14,527 nt of DNA. Origin: Fibrobacter sp. UBA4309 (GTDB lineage: Bacteria > Fibrobacterota > Fibrobacteria > Fibrobacterales > Fibrobacteraceae). Below, in pieces: positions 1 to 6,748 of this stretch (position 1 is its first letter; each line of letters begins with the position of its first letter). The notes beneath the pieces are model-generated. The model did no database searches and had not been told where the DNA came from. It was given only the letters and a program-made list of their open reading frames with translations. A program made the translations under genes and the position numbers. The stretch lies in the NCBI RefSeq assembly GCF_002395745.1, contig NZ_DGUN01000032.1, positions 1-14,527 on the forward strand, written 5' to 3'.

Positions 1-188
1 TCGGAAAGACCATGGGCATGACCACATTCATCCTTTGCGCGATGTTCTTCGTGTTCATCTTCAGCCCCATGGGGGCCCTCCACAACGTGGGCCTGCTCTC
101 CATCGTGGGTCTCGGCGCCGCACTCCTTGCCGACTACACGCTCACCACCGCACTTGTTTACCTGTGCAAGCCGTATGAGAAAGGTTAA
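1..188 (+). CDS. RND/MMPL-family exporter, C-terminal end only (5' truncated)
   Basis: The first complete codon in phase is at base 3, and the frame runs to TAA at 186-188, giving about 61 residues. They form two hydrophobic helices joined by a short loop containing LHNVGLLSIVGLGAALLADY, then end in a short basic tail (CKPYEKG). The pattern VGLGAALLADYTLTTALVY closely parallels the last helix of the complete RND transporter further along this window (VGLVSALLADLFVTPLLI), so this is probably the end of another RND/MMPL-type inner-membrane exporter. Such proteins use the proton gradient to move lipids or other hydrophobic compounds. Substrate and full architecture cannot be judged because the rest of the gene lies outside the window. 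The next gene begins only 15 bases after the stop. Confidence 0.6.
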   Translation, partial: GKTMGMTTFILCAMFFVFIFSPMGALHNVGLLSIVGLGAALLADYTLTTALVYLCKPYEKG

Positions 189-191
189 TAC

Positions 192-198
192 TATCTTT
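192..198 (+). promoter_or_regulatory. Candidate -7/-10 element TATCTTT just before the ZIP gene
   Basis: TATCTTT lies 5 bases before the ATG at 204, and no Shine-Dalgarno sequence is visible there. It fits the TAnnTTT(G) element of Bacteroidetes-type promoters, and an identical heptamer precedes the cysteine desulfurase gene. If it is a promoter element, the transcript would start at or beside the start codon, making it leaderless or nearly so. No clear upstream TTG element was found, so this is inference. Confidence 0.3.
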
Positions 199-203
199 AT
201 GGC

Positions 204-992
204 ATGAACGAGCCCATATTACAAATTGCCCAAGGTCTTGCCATCCCGTTTTTAGGGACGGTTCTCGGTGCCGCATGTGTTTTCTTTATGAAGAAGCAGA
301 TGGGGCAAAACCTCAAGCGGGGTCTACTCTCGTTTGCGGCGGGCGTCATGGTGGCGGCCTCCGTCTGGAGCCTACTTTTGCCCGCAATCAGCGCGAGCGA
401 ATCGATGGGCAAACTCGCTTTCATCCCAGCGACAGTCGGATTCTGGGCCGGCATCCTGTTCCTGTACATTTTGGATAAAATAACACCGCACTTGCATTTG
501 GGTAGCGCCACGCCCGAAGGCCCCAAGGCAAAACTCAAGCGCACGACCATGCTTACGCTGGCGGTGACTTTGCACAACTTGCCCGAGGGCATGGCTGTCG
601 GTATCGTTTTCGCAGGCTGGCTTTCGGGGAACGTGGCCATCACGCTTTCAGGTGCGTTCGCGCTTGCCATAGGCATTGCCATCCAGAATTTCCCTGAAGG
701 GGCGGTGGTTTCGCTCCCGCTCCGTGCCGAAGGGGCTTCCCGCAAAAAAGCTTTTGCCCTGGGCGCACTCTCTGGAGCCGTAGAACCCGTAGGCGCGTTA
801 ATCACGCTGCTTGCGGCTGAGGCGCTTTCGCCGTTTATGCCCTACCTGCTCTCGCTTGCGGCAGGCGCCATGATTTATGTCGTCATCGAAGAAATGCTCC
901 CCGAAGTCAGCGAAGGAGAGCATTTTGATGCCGGCACCATCCTTTTTGCTGTGGGCTTCACGCTCATGATGGTGCTCGACAGCGCACTATAA
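204..992 (+). CDS. ZIP-family divalent metal transporter (GufA/ZIPB type)
   Basis: A 262-aa inner-membrane protein of the ZIP family, which brings zinc, and often iron or manganese, into the cytoplasm. It shows about eight hydrophobic segments. The two metal-binding helices carry HNLPEG (residues 124-129) and QNFPEG (161-166). The latter continues into AVVSLPLRAEG, and VEPVGA (193-198) follows; this combination is typical of the GufA/ZIPB branch rather than ZupT. IEEMLPE (228-234) supplies further acidic metal ligands near the end. A short histidine-containing loop (HLH at 96-98) lies between the early helices, as in many ZIPs. The ATG at 204 is preceded by TATCTTT and lacks a clear ribosome binding site. 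The gene converges on feoB with only 8 bases between stop codons. The family is certain; the exact metal is not, although the feoAB neighbours make iron plausible alongside zinc. Confidence 0.92.
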   Translation: MNEPILQIAQGLAIPFLGTVLGAACVFFMKKQMGQNLKRGLLSFAAGVMVAASVWSLLLPAISASESMGKLAFIPATVGFWAGILFLYILDKITPHLHLGSATPEGPKAKLKRTTMLTLAVTLHNLPEGMAVGIVFAGWLSGNVAITLSGAFALAIGIAIQNFPEGAVVSLPLRAEGASRKKAFALGALSGAVEPVGALITLLAAEALSPFMPYLLSLAAGAMIYVVIEEMLPEVSEGEHFDAGTILFAVGFTLMMVLDSAL

Positions 993-1000
993 AATTTCAC

Positions 1001-3049
1001 TTAGAAAATCAGCAATCCGATGTGGTAGCCGATAAAGGCGAGCCCGAGCGAAAGTGCCAAGTAGTAGCCCATGATGGTGGCTAGCCACTTGAACGAGCCT
1101 GCCTCGCGGTAGGTCGTGCCCATCGCCAGCACGCAGGGAACGTTGAACATCGATGCAAACAGGAATGCGAGTGCTTCGGGCTTGCTGATGGTACTTGCAA
1201 GCGCCTCGCCCAAGTTTTCGCTTGCCGCCACGCGGGTCACCAGCGAGAACGCCTCGCCGGTGTGGTTGAAGAGCGTACTCATAATGCCAAGCGAAGCTTC
1301 CTTACTGAACATGCCGCCCAGATAAGAGACGAACAGCTCCCAGCGCATGCCAAAGAACATCGTCACGGGCTCAATCGCATTGCCAATTTTGTACAGGAGT
1401 GTATTTTCCACATTCCCGTCGCCTGCGTAAGAGAGCGCCCAGAAAAGGGCCGCCACCATCAGGATCATCTTCAATGCTTTCTTGAAAATGCCCCAGGTGC
1501 TGCGCCCCACCATCGCAGCAATCATCTTCCAATGCGGCTTGTGATAAGGAGGCAATTCCATAATCATGCCCACGCGTTCATTCTGCGGGACAAGCTTTTT
1601 GCCGAACAGGCGTGAAGACAGGTAGAAGCTTGCAAAAATCAGCGCCACGTAACCGATGCCGAACAGCGGAGCCGCCGACCCGAAGAACGTCGACGCCAGA
1701 AACAGCACCACCGCCACCTTGCTCCCGCACGGAATCGCCCACAACAAAACGAGCGCAAGCAAGCGTTGCCCGCGGGTATCGAGCACGCGCGTGCCGCAAA
1801 CCGCACCCGCCGTGCAGCCAATTCCGGAGAACAGCGGCATAATCGCCTTGCCCTGTAAGCCCAGGCGCGAAAGCCAGTTGTCGAACGCATACGAGAAACG
1901 CGCCATATAGCCGATTTCTTCAAGAATGCGGAACACGAAAATGATAGCGAAAATGAAACTTGTCATACAAATTGTAATACAAGTTCCACCGACGAGCACC
2001 AAGTTGATGAAAGAAATGACAACAGGCCAAACGCCAAGCGCATTGCCCGCGCGTTCTACGAGCGACTGCAATACAGGCTGCATTCCAAAACCGATTCCCA
2101 TGCCCGGGAAAGCGAGAATCATGCACGCAATCAGCGAGACAACCATGATGCCGAACGCAAAGAACTTGCCCTTGATATGGTGCGTGGCGATGCGGTCCCA
2201 CTTGCTAAAGACTTTCTCAATGGACTTGGGCGTCGCCGATTCACGCACAATCTTTGAAACCCAGCGATACTTGGCTTCACCAGTAAGAATTCCGCCGTCG
2301 CGCCCTTCGTCGCTATCGAGGATTGCATCAATCGCATTCTTCCTTGCGAACGGAAGCGATTCATTCACGATACCGCAAATGAGCTTGTCTTTTTCGAGAA
2401 GCTTTTCCGCAATCCAGATTCTTTCGCAAACGCCATATTCAAAATCGCCGAGGGCTGCTTCGATGCGGCTAATGATATCATCCGTTTTTTCGCCAAGCTC
2501 TCCCCCGCTAACGAGTTCCTCGCGCAGGCTCCCGCTATCCAGGCAAACAGGCGTCTTGATGGCCGAAACCATCTTCTTGAAAAATTCAGGATAACGTTCC
2601 GTTTCGGCCGCACTGAAGCCAAGCACCGGAACGCCGAGGCGCTTTTCAATCGCAGCCACGTCAATCTTCTTGCCCGCCGCTTCAGCCACATCCATCATGT
2701 TGAGCACCAGCATCACGGGCAAGCGAATGCCCACAAAATCAGCCAGCATGTAAAGGCTGCGTTCCAGCTGCGATGCATCTACCAGGATGCACACGAGGTC
2801 CGCCTTGCCGCTCTGAATGTAGTCGCGAGTCACGACCTCTTCTTCGGAGTTCGCCGAAAGCCCGTAACTGCCCGGAAGGTCGATTACTTTATATATCGTA
2901 CCATCAAAAACAAATTCACCCTCGGCCTGCTCCACCGTTTTGCCGGGCCAGTTGCCCACACGCTGGTGAAGTCCCGTAAGGTTGTTAAAAAGCGTTGATT
3001 TACCGGAATTGGGTTGCCCGAGCAAGGCAATAGTCTTGATTTCGCTCAT
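1001..3049 (-). CDS. feoB: Ferrous iron transport protein B (FeoB)
   Basis: A 682-aa inner-membrane Fe(II) transporter with an N-terminal GTPase domain. The G motifs are G1 GQPNSGKST (11-19), G2 threonine in GKTVE (38), G3 DLPG (57-60), G4 NMMD (117-120) and G5 SAA (146-148). The early NLTG and RVGNWPGKTVE signature is diagnostic of FeoB. After a helical linker come the transmembrane Gate regions, recognisable by GIGCTAGAVCGTRV and GGMFSKEASLG. It is shorter than the roughly 770 residues of E. coli FeoB. The frame is open for 24 more codons upstream, but the ATG at 3049 is preferred: it aligns with the family N-terminus, whereas the extension would overlap feoA. feoA ends just 2 bases before this start, so translation is probably coupled. 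No feoC-like gene is visible. Confidence 0.97.
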   Translation of the reverse strand: MSEIKTIALLGQPNSGKSTLFNNLTGLHQRVGNWPGKTVEQAEGEFVFDGTIYKVIDLPGSYGLSANSEEEVVTRDYIQSGKADLVCILVDASQLERSLYMLADFVGIRLPVMLVLNMMDVAEAAGKKIDVAAIEKRLGVPVLGFSAAETERYPEFFKKMVSAIKTPVCLDSGSLREELVSGGELGEKTDDIISRIEAALGDFEYGVCERIWIAEKLLEKDKLICGIVNESLPFARKNAIDAILDSDEGRDGGILTGEAKYRWVSKIVRESATPKSIEKVFSKWDRIATHHIKGKFFAFGIMVVSLIACMILAFPGMGIGFGMQPVLQSLVERAGNALGVWPVVISFINLVLVGGTCITICMTSFIFAIIFVFRILEEIGYMARFSYAFDNWLSRLGLQGKAIMPLFSGIGCTAGAVCGTRVLDTRGQRLLALVLLWAIPCGSKVAVVLFLASTFFGSAAPLFGIGYVALIFASFYLSSRLFGKKLVPQNERVGMIMELPPYHKPHWKMIAAMVGRSTWGIFKKALKMILMVAALFWALSYAGDGNVENTLLYKIGNAIEPVTMFFGMRWELFVSYLGGMFSKEASLGIMSTLFNHTGEAFSLVTRVAASENLGEALASTISKPEALAFLFASMFNVPCVLAMGTTYREAGSFKWLATIMGYYLALSLGLAFIGYHIGLLIF

Positions 3050-3051
3050 CT

Positions 3052-3303
3052 TTACGATTCTACCTTGACAAAAATCTGTGAACTTTCCTTGTGGTTGACA
3101 GCGATAACCGTATCGCGACAAAAAACGAGCACCGGCGAGCGCCCGTCATTCTTGAGAAGCGTAAAGGCGGAACCCGGCGTAAGCCCGATGGAAACAATTC
3201 TTGAAATAAAGCGGGAATCGCCCTCAATTTGGGCGACCGTCCCGCAACGATTCTCACCCATTTCGGCGAGACTCAAACGGTCAACAAATTCAGCGTTTTT
3301 CAT
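3052..3303 (-). CDS. feoA: Ferrous iron transport protein A (FeoA)
   Basis: An 83-aa small cytoplasmic protein with the SH3-like FeoA fold, thought to support FeoB-mediated Fe(II) uptake. Visible family features are the start LSLAEMGENRCGTVAQIEGD, then RIVSIGLTPGSAFTLLKND, where the G-x-x-P-G turn is characteristic, and the closing beta segment VLVFCRDTVIAVNHKES. The length is normal for FeoA. It is the first gene of a feoAB operon; its stop codon is 2 bases from the feoB ATG. The ATG at 3303 has no obvious Shine-Dalgarno sequence but is preceded 4 bases upstream by TAATTTTG. Iron-dependent repression is usual for feo operons; no convincing Fur or DtxR box was recognised here. Confidence 0.93.
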   Translation of the reverse strand: MKNAEFVDRLSLAEMGENRCGTVAQIEGDSRFISRIVSIGLTPGSAFTLLKNDGRSPVLVFCRDTVIAVNHKESSQIFVKVES

Positions 3304-3307
3304 GCGC

Positions 3308-3315
3308 CAAAATTA
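3308..3315 (-). promoter_or_regulatory. Candidate TAnnTTTG promoter element of feoAB
   Basis: Read on the minus strand this is TAATTTTG, an exact match to the Bacteroidetes-type TAnnTTTG element, lying 4 bases before the feoA ATG. Like the ZIP and cysteine desulfurase genes, feoA has this motif in the place where a ribosome binding site would be expected. If functional it implies a leaderless or almost leaderless feoAB transcript. This is a motif match only. Confidence 0.3.
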
Positions 3316-3338
3316 GCCGAAACCCGCACAAAAAACCG

Positions 3339-3407
3339 CTCCAAATGGACTTGCGATAATCCGGAAAGATTTGCAACCCATTCGGTTTTGAGCAAAACCA
3401 TTTGGAG
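3339..3407. repeat. Nested inverted repeats in the divergent feoA / RND-operon control region
   Basis: A perfect 10-base inverted repeat, CTCCAAATGG (3339-3348) and CCATTTGGAG (3398-3407), is separated by 49 bases. Inside it are TTGC/GCAA (3351-3354 and 3373-3376) and a tight dyad GGTTTT-GAGC-AAAACC (3384-3399), whose last two bases overlap the right outer arm, so the two pairings compete. The segment lies between the divergent feoA and RND starts. It could hold operators for one or both operons, or fold as a structured 5' leader of the RND transcript. No known regulator site was recognised. Confidence 0.45.
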
Positions 3408-3451
3408 TAGAAATTTTAGGCTCATCTCTCTACTTTTTGCTCCGCAAAAAA

Positions 3452-3456
3452 AGAGG
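3452..3456 (+). promoter_or_regulatory. Ribosome binding site of the RND gene, next to a small hairpin
   Basis: AGAGG lies 5 bases before the ATG at 3462 and fixes that start. A 7-bp stem with a 3-base loop, TTTTTGC-TCC-GCAAAAA (3434-3450), sits immediately upstream of it. The hairpin is AT-rich and may be incidental. Confidence 0.5.
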
Positions 3457-3461
3457 ATACA

Positions 3462-5837
3462 ATGAGCCTTCCAAAGATTAACATTGAAAGAATCAACGAG
3501 CGGTTCGGCCGTTTTGGCGAATTCTTGCTCAACCACCGAGCCATTTTGCTGGTGGCGTTTGTCGTTTTGCTTGCGGTTTCGATTGTGGGCATGAAAAAAA
3601 TCTACGTCGAAGCCTCGTGGGACAGCTACTTTATCGAGGGCGACCCGATGCTTGTCGAAACGGACAAGTTCAAGGAAACTTTCGGTAACGACTATTTCGT
3701 GGGCGTGCTGGTCGAGAGCGACCATTCCATCTTGACGCCGGACAACCTGAAACTTTTACGCGAGCTTTCGAACGAACTGCGCGATAGCCTCTCGTATTCC
3801 GACGGCAAGGCGACTTCGATTGTCGATTTGGAATACATGCTCGGTACCGAAGAGGGCATGGAAATCACGCAGATTGTGCCCGAAGAAATCCCGACGGACG
3901 AGGCGGGGCTTGCCGAAATCGAAAAGCGTCTGGCTGACAAGCCGGAACTTGCAAAAAAACTGATTTCAACGGACCGCAAGCAGGCCTTCATCAACATCAA
4001 GCTGCGCCCCTTCCCCGAAGATTCCGTGTGGAAGGCCGAAGGCGAAGCGAAGGGTGAAAAGGCGGAAGCCCCTGACATGAAAACGGGTCGCGAAACGGCT
4101 GCAATCATCGCGAAGGAAAAGTATGCACCGCTGAATCCGCGCGCGACAGGCATGCCTTACTTGAGCTTCGAGAAGATGACCTACATCGGTCAGGAAATGG
4201 GCCGCATTTTCATCATGACCATTCTCTGCGCCATCATAGTGATGTTCATCGTGACGCGTTCGCTGCGCGGGATTGTCTCGCCGCTGATTACGACTTTTGC
4301 TGGCGTCATCATGACCTTCGGTCTGGTGGGTTACCTTGGCCTTTACATGGACGTAACCAACATCATGGTGCCCGTGATTTTGGCCTTTGCCGTCTCGATT
4401 GCATACAACATTCACATCAACTCGTTCTTCCGCAAGAACATGATGCTTACGGGCAAGCGCAAGGAATCGGTACTTTACGCCATGCGTGAAACGGGCTGGT
4501 CGGTGCTGTTCTCGGGCCTTACCACGATTGTCGCGTTGCTCAGTTTCCTTTCGGTGATGCTCAAGCCGATTCGTTCCGTGGGCATTCTTTCGTCGATTGC
4601 GATTGCGTTTATTCTTCTCGTGGCGCTGACGGTTTCGCCGATTCTCCTGAGTTTCGGTAAAGACAAGAAGCCGAACGCGAAGGTGCTTGAACGCGGCGAC
4701 ACGCGTATGGGAGTCATTCTCGATTCTATCGGCAAGTTCGTTCTCGGACACGGCAAGCCGATTGCGATTGTATTCGCCATCGTGACGTCAATTTCTGTTT
4801 TCGGGCTCACCAAGATAGAACCCGCCTTTGACGTGGAACGCACCATGGGCCGCAAGGTCGAATACGTGAACAAGATGCTCTACGTGGCAGAATCCGAAAT
4901 CGGAAGTTTCTATTCGTACGACTTGGTGATTGACTTTGGTACAAACGACAAGGCCAAGGAAGTCGAGAACCTGAAAAAGTTGGAACAGTTGCAGGAATAT
5001 GCCGGCAAGTACCCGCTCACCAAGCGCTCCACATCCATTCTTGATATCGTCAAGGATTTGGACCGCACGCTGAACGAAAACCGTCAGGAAAAATACGCCA
5101 TTCCCGAAACTGAAGAAGAAGTCGCTCAGTTGCTTTTGCTCTACGAAAACGCGGGCGGCAGCGAAGCGAGCTACTGGATGGATTACGATTACAGGAAACT
5201 CCGCTTGATGATTGAAATTTCGAGCTACAACTCCAACAAACTCCAGAAGGAAATCGAGGACTTGCAGAATTTCGCACGCAAGCTTTACCCGGACGCAAAG
5301 GTGACTGCCGTGGGCAACTTGCCGCAGTTCACCGCCATGCAGCAGTACCTGGAAGTGGGCCAGATGACGTCGTTCCTGATTTCTGTGGTCATCGTGGCTG
5401 TCCTTTTGATGATTGTTTTCGGCAGCATCCGCACGGGCCTTATCGGCATGATTCCGAACATTGCGCCGGGCATTTTCGTGGGCGGCTACCTTGGACTCAC
5501 GGACATTCCGCTTGACATGATGACGGCGACGCTTATCCCGATGATTATCGGCCTTTCTGTTGACGACACAATTCACTTTATCAACCACGGGCATGTGGAA
5601 TTTGACCGCACCCACGATTACCGCGAATCGATTCTCAATGTGTTCCGCACGGCGGGCCCGGCACTCGTGATGACGACGATTATCATGGTGGCGACCTTCG
5701 CGGGCTTCACCACTTCTGCCGCAACGCAGATGTTCAACTTCGGCTTCGTGGTGTTCGTGGGCCTTGTCTCGGCATTGCTCGCCGACCTGTTCGTGACACC
5801 GCTTTTAATCAAGAAATTCAAGATTTTTGGAAAATAG
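3462..5837 (+). CDS. RND-superfamily (MMPL-type) inner-membrane transporter
   Basis: A 791-aa protein with the duplicated RND plan. TM1 (about 27-44) is followed by a periplasmic domain (about 45-240) and a helix bundle (about 246-400). TM7 (about 432-450) is followed by a second periplasmic domain (about 451-630) and a second bundle (about 635-785). The length and two-loop layout fit the MMPL/HpnN-like branch, which exports lipids and hydrophobic molecules, better than the roughly 1000-aa drug pumps. In the second half, GLSVDDTIHF (697-706) carries an Asp pair suited to proton coupling. The matching helix of the first half, AFAVSIAYNIHI (308-319), has no acidic residue. AGAGG precedes the ATG by 5 bases. 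It begins a run of six closely spaced genes, the next being a LolA-like periplasmic protein, which suggests envelope lipid traffic. The substrate is unknown. Confidence 0.9.
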   Translation: MSLPKINIERINERFGRFGEFLLNHRAILLVAFVVLLAVSIVGMKKIYVEASWDSYFIEGDPMLVETDKFKETFGNDYFVGVLVESDHSILTPDNLKLLRELSNELRDSLSYSDGKATSIVDLEYMLGTEEGMEITQIVPEEIPTDEAGLAEIEKRLADKPELAKKLISTDRKQAFINIKLRPFPEDSVWKAEGEAKGEKAEAPDMKTGRETAAIIAKEKYAPLNPRATGMPYLSFEKMTYIGQEMGRIFIMTILCAIIVMFIVTRSLRGIVSPLITTFAGVIMTFGLVGYLGLYMDVTNIMVPVILAFAVSIAYNIHINSFFRKNMMLTGKRKESVLYAMRETGWSVLFSGLTTIVALLSFLSVMLKPIRSVGILSSIAIAFILLVALTVSPILLSFGKDKKPNAKVLERGDTRMGVILDSIGKFVLGHGKPIAIVFAIVTSISVFGLTKIEPAFDVERTMGRKVEYVNKMLYVAESEIGSFYSYDLVIDFGTNDKAKEVENLKKLEQLQEYAGKYPLTKRSTSILDIVKDLDRTLNENRQEKYAIPETEEEVAQLLLLYENAGGSEASYWMDYDYRKLRLMIEISSYNSNKLQKEIEDLQNFARKLYPDAKVTAVGNLPQFTAMQQYLEVGQMTSFLISVVIVAVLLMIVFGSIRTGLIGMIPNIAPGIFVGGYLGLTDIPLDMMTATLIPMIIGLSVDDTIHFINHGHVEFDRTHDYRESILNVFRTAGPALVMTTIIMVATFAGFTTSAATQMFNFGFVVFVGLVSALLADLFVTPLLIKKFKIFGK

Positions 5838-5846
5838 GAGAAATTT

Positions 5847-6629
5847 ATGAATATGAAATTCGCAAAAACAGCCGCGACAATTATTGTCGCATTGAGCGCC
5901 ATGGTGAGCGCAGAAACTTTAACCGGCCGCGACATCGTGCAGAAGGTGCATGACCGCCCCGATGGCGACACCCGCAGTTCCGAACTTTCGATGACTCTCA
6001 TCAACAAGAGCGGAGCCAAGCGCGAACGCAAGATTACCTCGTTTGCAATGGACGTGGGCAAAGATACCAAGCAGATCATGTTCTTCCGCTACCCCAACGA
6101 CGTGAAGGGTACGGGATTCCTGACGGTCGATTACGACGACATCAACAAGGATGACGACAAGTGGCTTTATCTGCCCGCCATGAAAAAGACGCGCCGCATT
6201 AGCGGAAAGAGCTCCAAGACGGATTACTTCATGGGTTCCGACTTCACTTACGACGATGTGGGCCAGCGCAACATCGACGAAGACACGCACAAGCTCCTCC
6301 GCGAAGAAAAGGTGGACGGAATCGATTGTTGGGTGGTTGAATCCGTGCCGAAAAAGGGCGACGAAATCTTCTCGAAGAAAATTTCCTGGATCCGCAAGGA
6401 TTGCCTGATTGCCGCCAAGGTGGAATACTATGACAAACTCGGCAAACTGCACCGCTCGCTGAAAGTTGAAAACGTGGTTCAGGTAGACGGATTCTGGTCT
6501 ATCGCCAAGATGAGCATGGAAAACGTGCAGACCAACCACAAGACGCTCCTTGAATTCGGCGATATCAAGTTCAACATCCCGCTTGACGCAAAGACATTCA
6601 CCGTGCCGCGCTTGGAACGAGGATTATAA
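5847..6629 (+). CDS. Periplasmic outer-membrane lipoprotein-sorting family protein (LolA-like)
   Basis: A 260-aa secreted protein. Residues 1-22 form a signal peptide with likely cleavage at SA|ET, and there is no lipobox cysteine, so it should be soluble in the periplasm. The mature part matches the LolA/LolB-like fold family usually named outer membrane lipoprotein-sorting protein. Visible signatures are ELSMTLINKSG, the strand pair IMFFRYPNDVKGTGFL, WLYLPAMKKTRRISG (106-120) and SDFTYDD (131-137), then a beta-rich C-terminal half. Such proteins hold a lipid or acyl chain in a hydrophobic half-barrel. The Shine-Dalgarno AGGAG overlaps the stop codon of the RND gene, and the ATG is 9 bases after that stop, so the two are probably translated together. 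Its likely job is to carry cargo from the RND transporter across the periplasm. It is not the housekeeping LolA of lipoprotein sorting, whose sequence differs. Confidence 0.88.
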   Translation: MNMKFAKTAATIIVALSAMVSAETLTGRDIVQKVHDRPDGDTRSSELSMTLINKSGAKRERKITSFAMDVGKDTKQIMFFRYPNDVKGTGFLTVDYDDINKDDDKWLYLPAMKKTRRISGKSSKTDYFMGSDFTYDDVGQRNIDEDTHKLLREEKVDGIDCWVVESVPKKGDEIFSKKISWIRKDCLIAAKVEYYDKLGKLHRSLKVENVVQVDGFWSIAKMSMENVQTNHKTLLEFGDIKFNIPLDAKTFTVPRLERGL

Positions 6630-6646
6630 GGAACTATCCCCACTTT

Positions 6647-6731
6647 TGTCATGCCCGCGAAGGCGGGCATCTCCCCTTTACAAAACATTTTTTAGTAGAA
6701 AAGGAGATTCCCGACCAAGTCGGGAATGACA
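6647..6731. repeat. Pair of REP-like hairpins in inverted orientation
   Basis: Two related units of 28-29 bases face each other. The left unit, 6647-6674, runs from TGTCATGCCC to CTCC and forms an 8-bp stem ATGCCCGC-GAAG-GCGGGCAT (6651-6670). The right unit, 6703-6731, read on the minus strand runs from TGTCATTCCC to CTCC and forms a 9-bp stem ATTCCCGAC-CAA-GTCGGGAAT (6707-6727). Both share the frame TGTCAT-CCCG...CGGG-ATCTCC, so the whole block is also one large inverted repeat. This resembles dispersed REP/BIME-type intergenic elements. In the mRNA the strong hairpins could protect the upstream messages or lower expression of the downstream genes. Neither hairpin is followed by a convincing U-tract. 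Confidence 0.8.
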
Positions 6732-6735
6732 AATT

Positions 6736-6741
6736 AAGGAG
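6736..6741 (+). promoter_or_regulatory. Ribosome binding site deciding the GTG start of the barrel gene
   Basis: AAGGAG lies 7 bases before GTG at 6749. The peptide from that GTG begins with a complete signal peptide, so GTG is the real start. Confidence 0.75.
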
Positions 6742-6748
6742 AAATAAA

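Noticed and set aside
988..1003. Possible bidirectional terminator between ZIP and feoB
   Set aside because: Only a 4-bp TTTC/GAAA match is present; too weak to call.
3050..3121. Longer FeoB start 24 codons upstream
   Set aside because: It would overlap the end of feoA and add residues not seen in FeoB; the ATG at 3049 aligns with the family and follows the feoA stop by 2 bases.
4788..5615. Long minus-strand frames opposite the RND gene (also 3966-4751)
   Set aside because: His/Arg/Asn-rich products with no domains, opposite an intact RND transporter.
6647..6731. REP-like hairpins as a CRISPR fragment or rho-independent terminator
   Set aside because: There are only two units in inverted, not direct, orientation, with no spacer series. 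The hairpins lack a following U-tract, and the downstream gene continues in the same direction with its own ribosome binding site.
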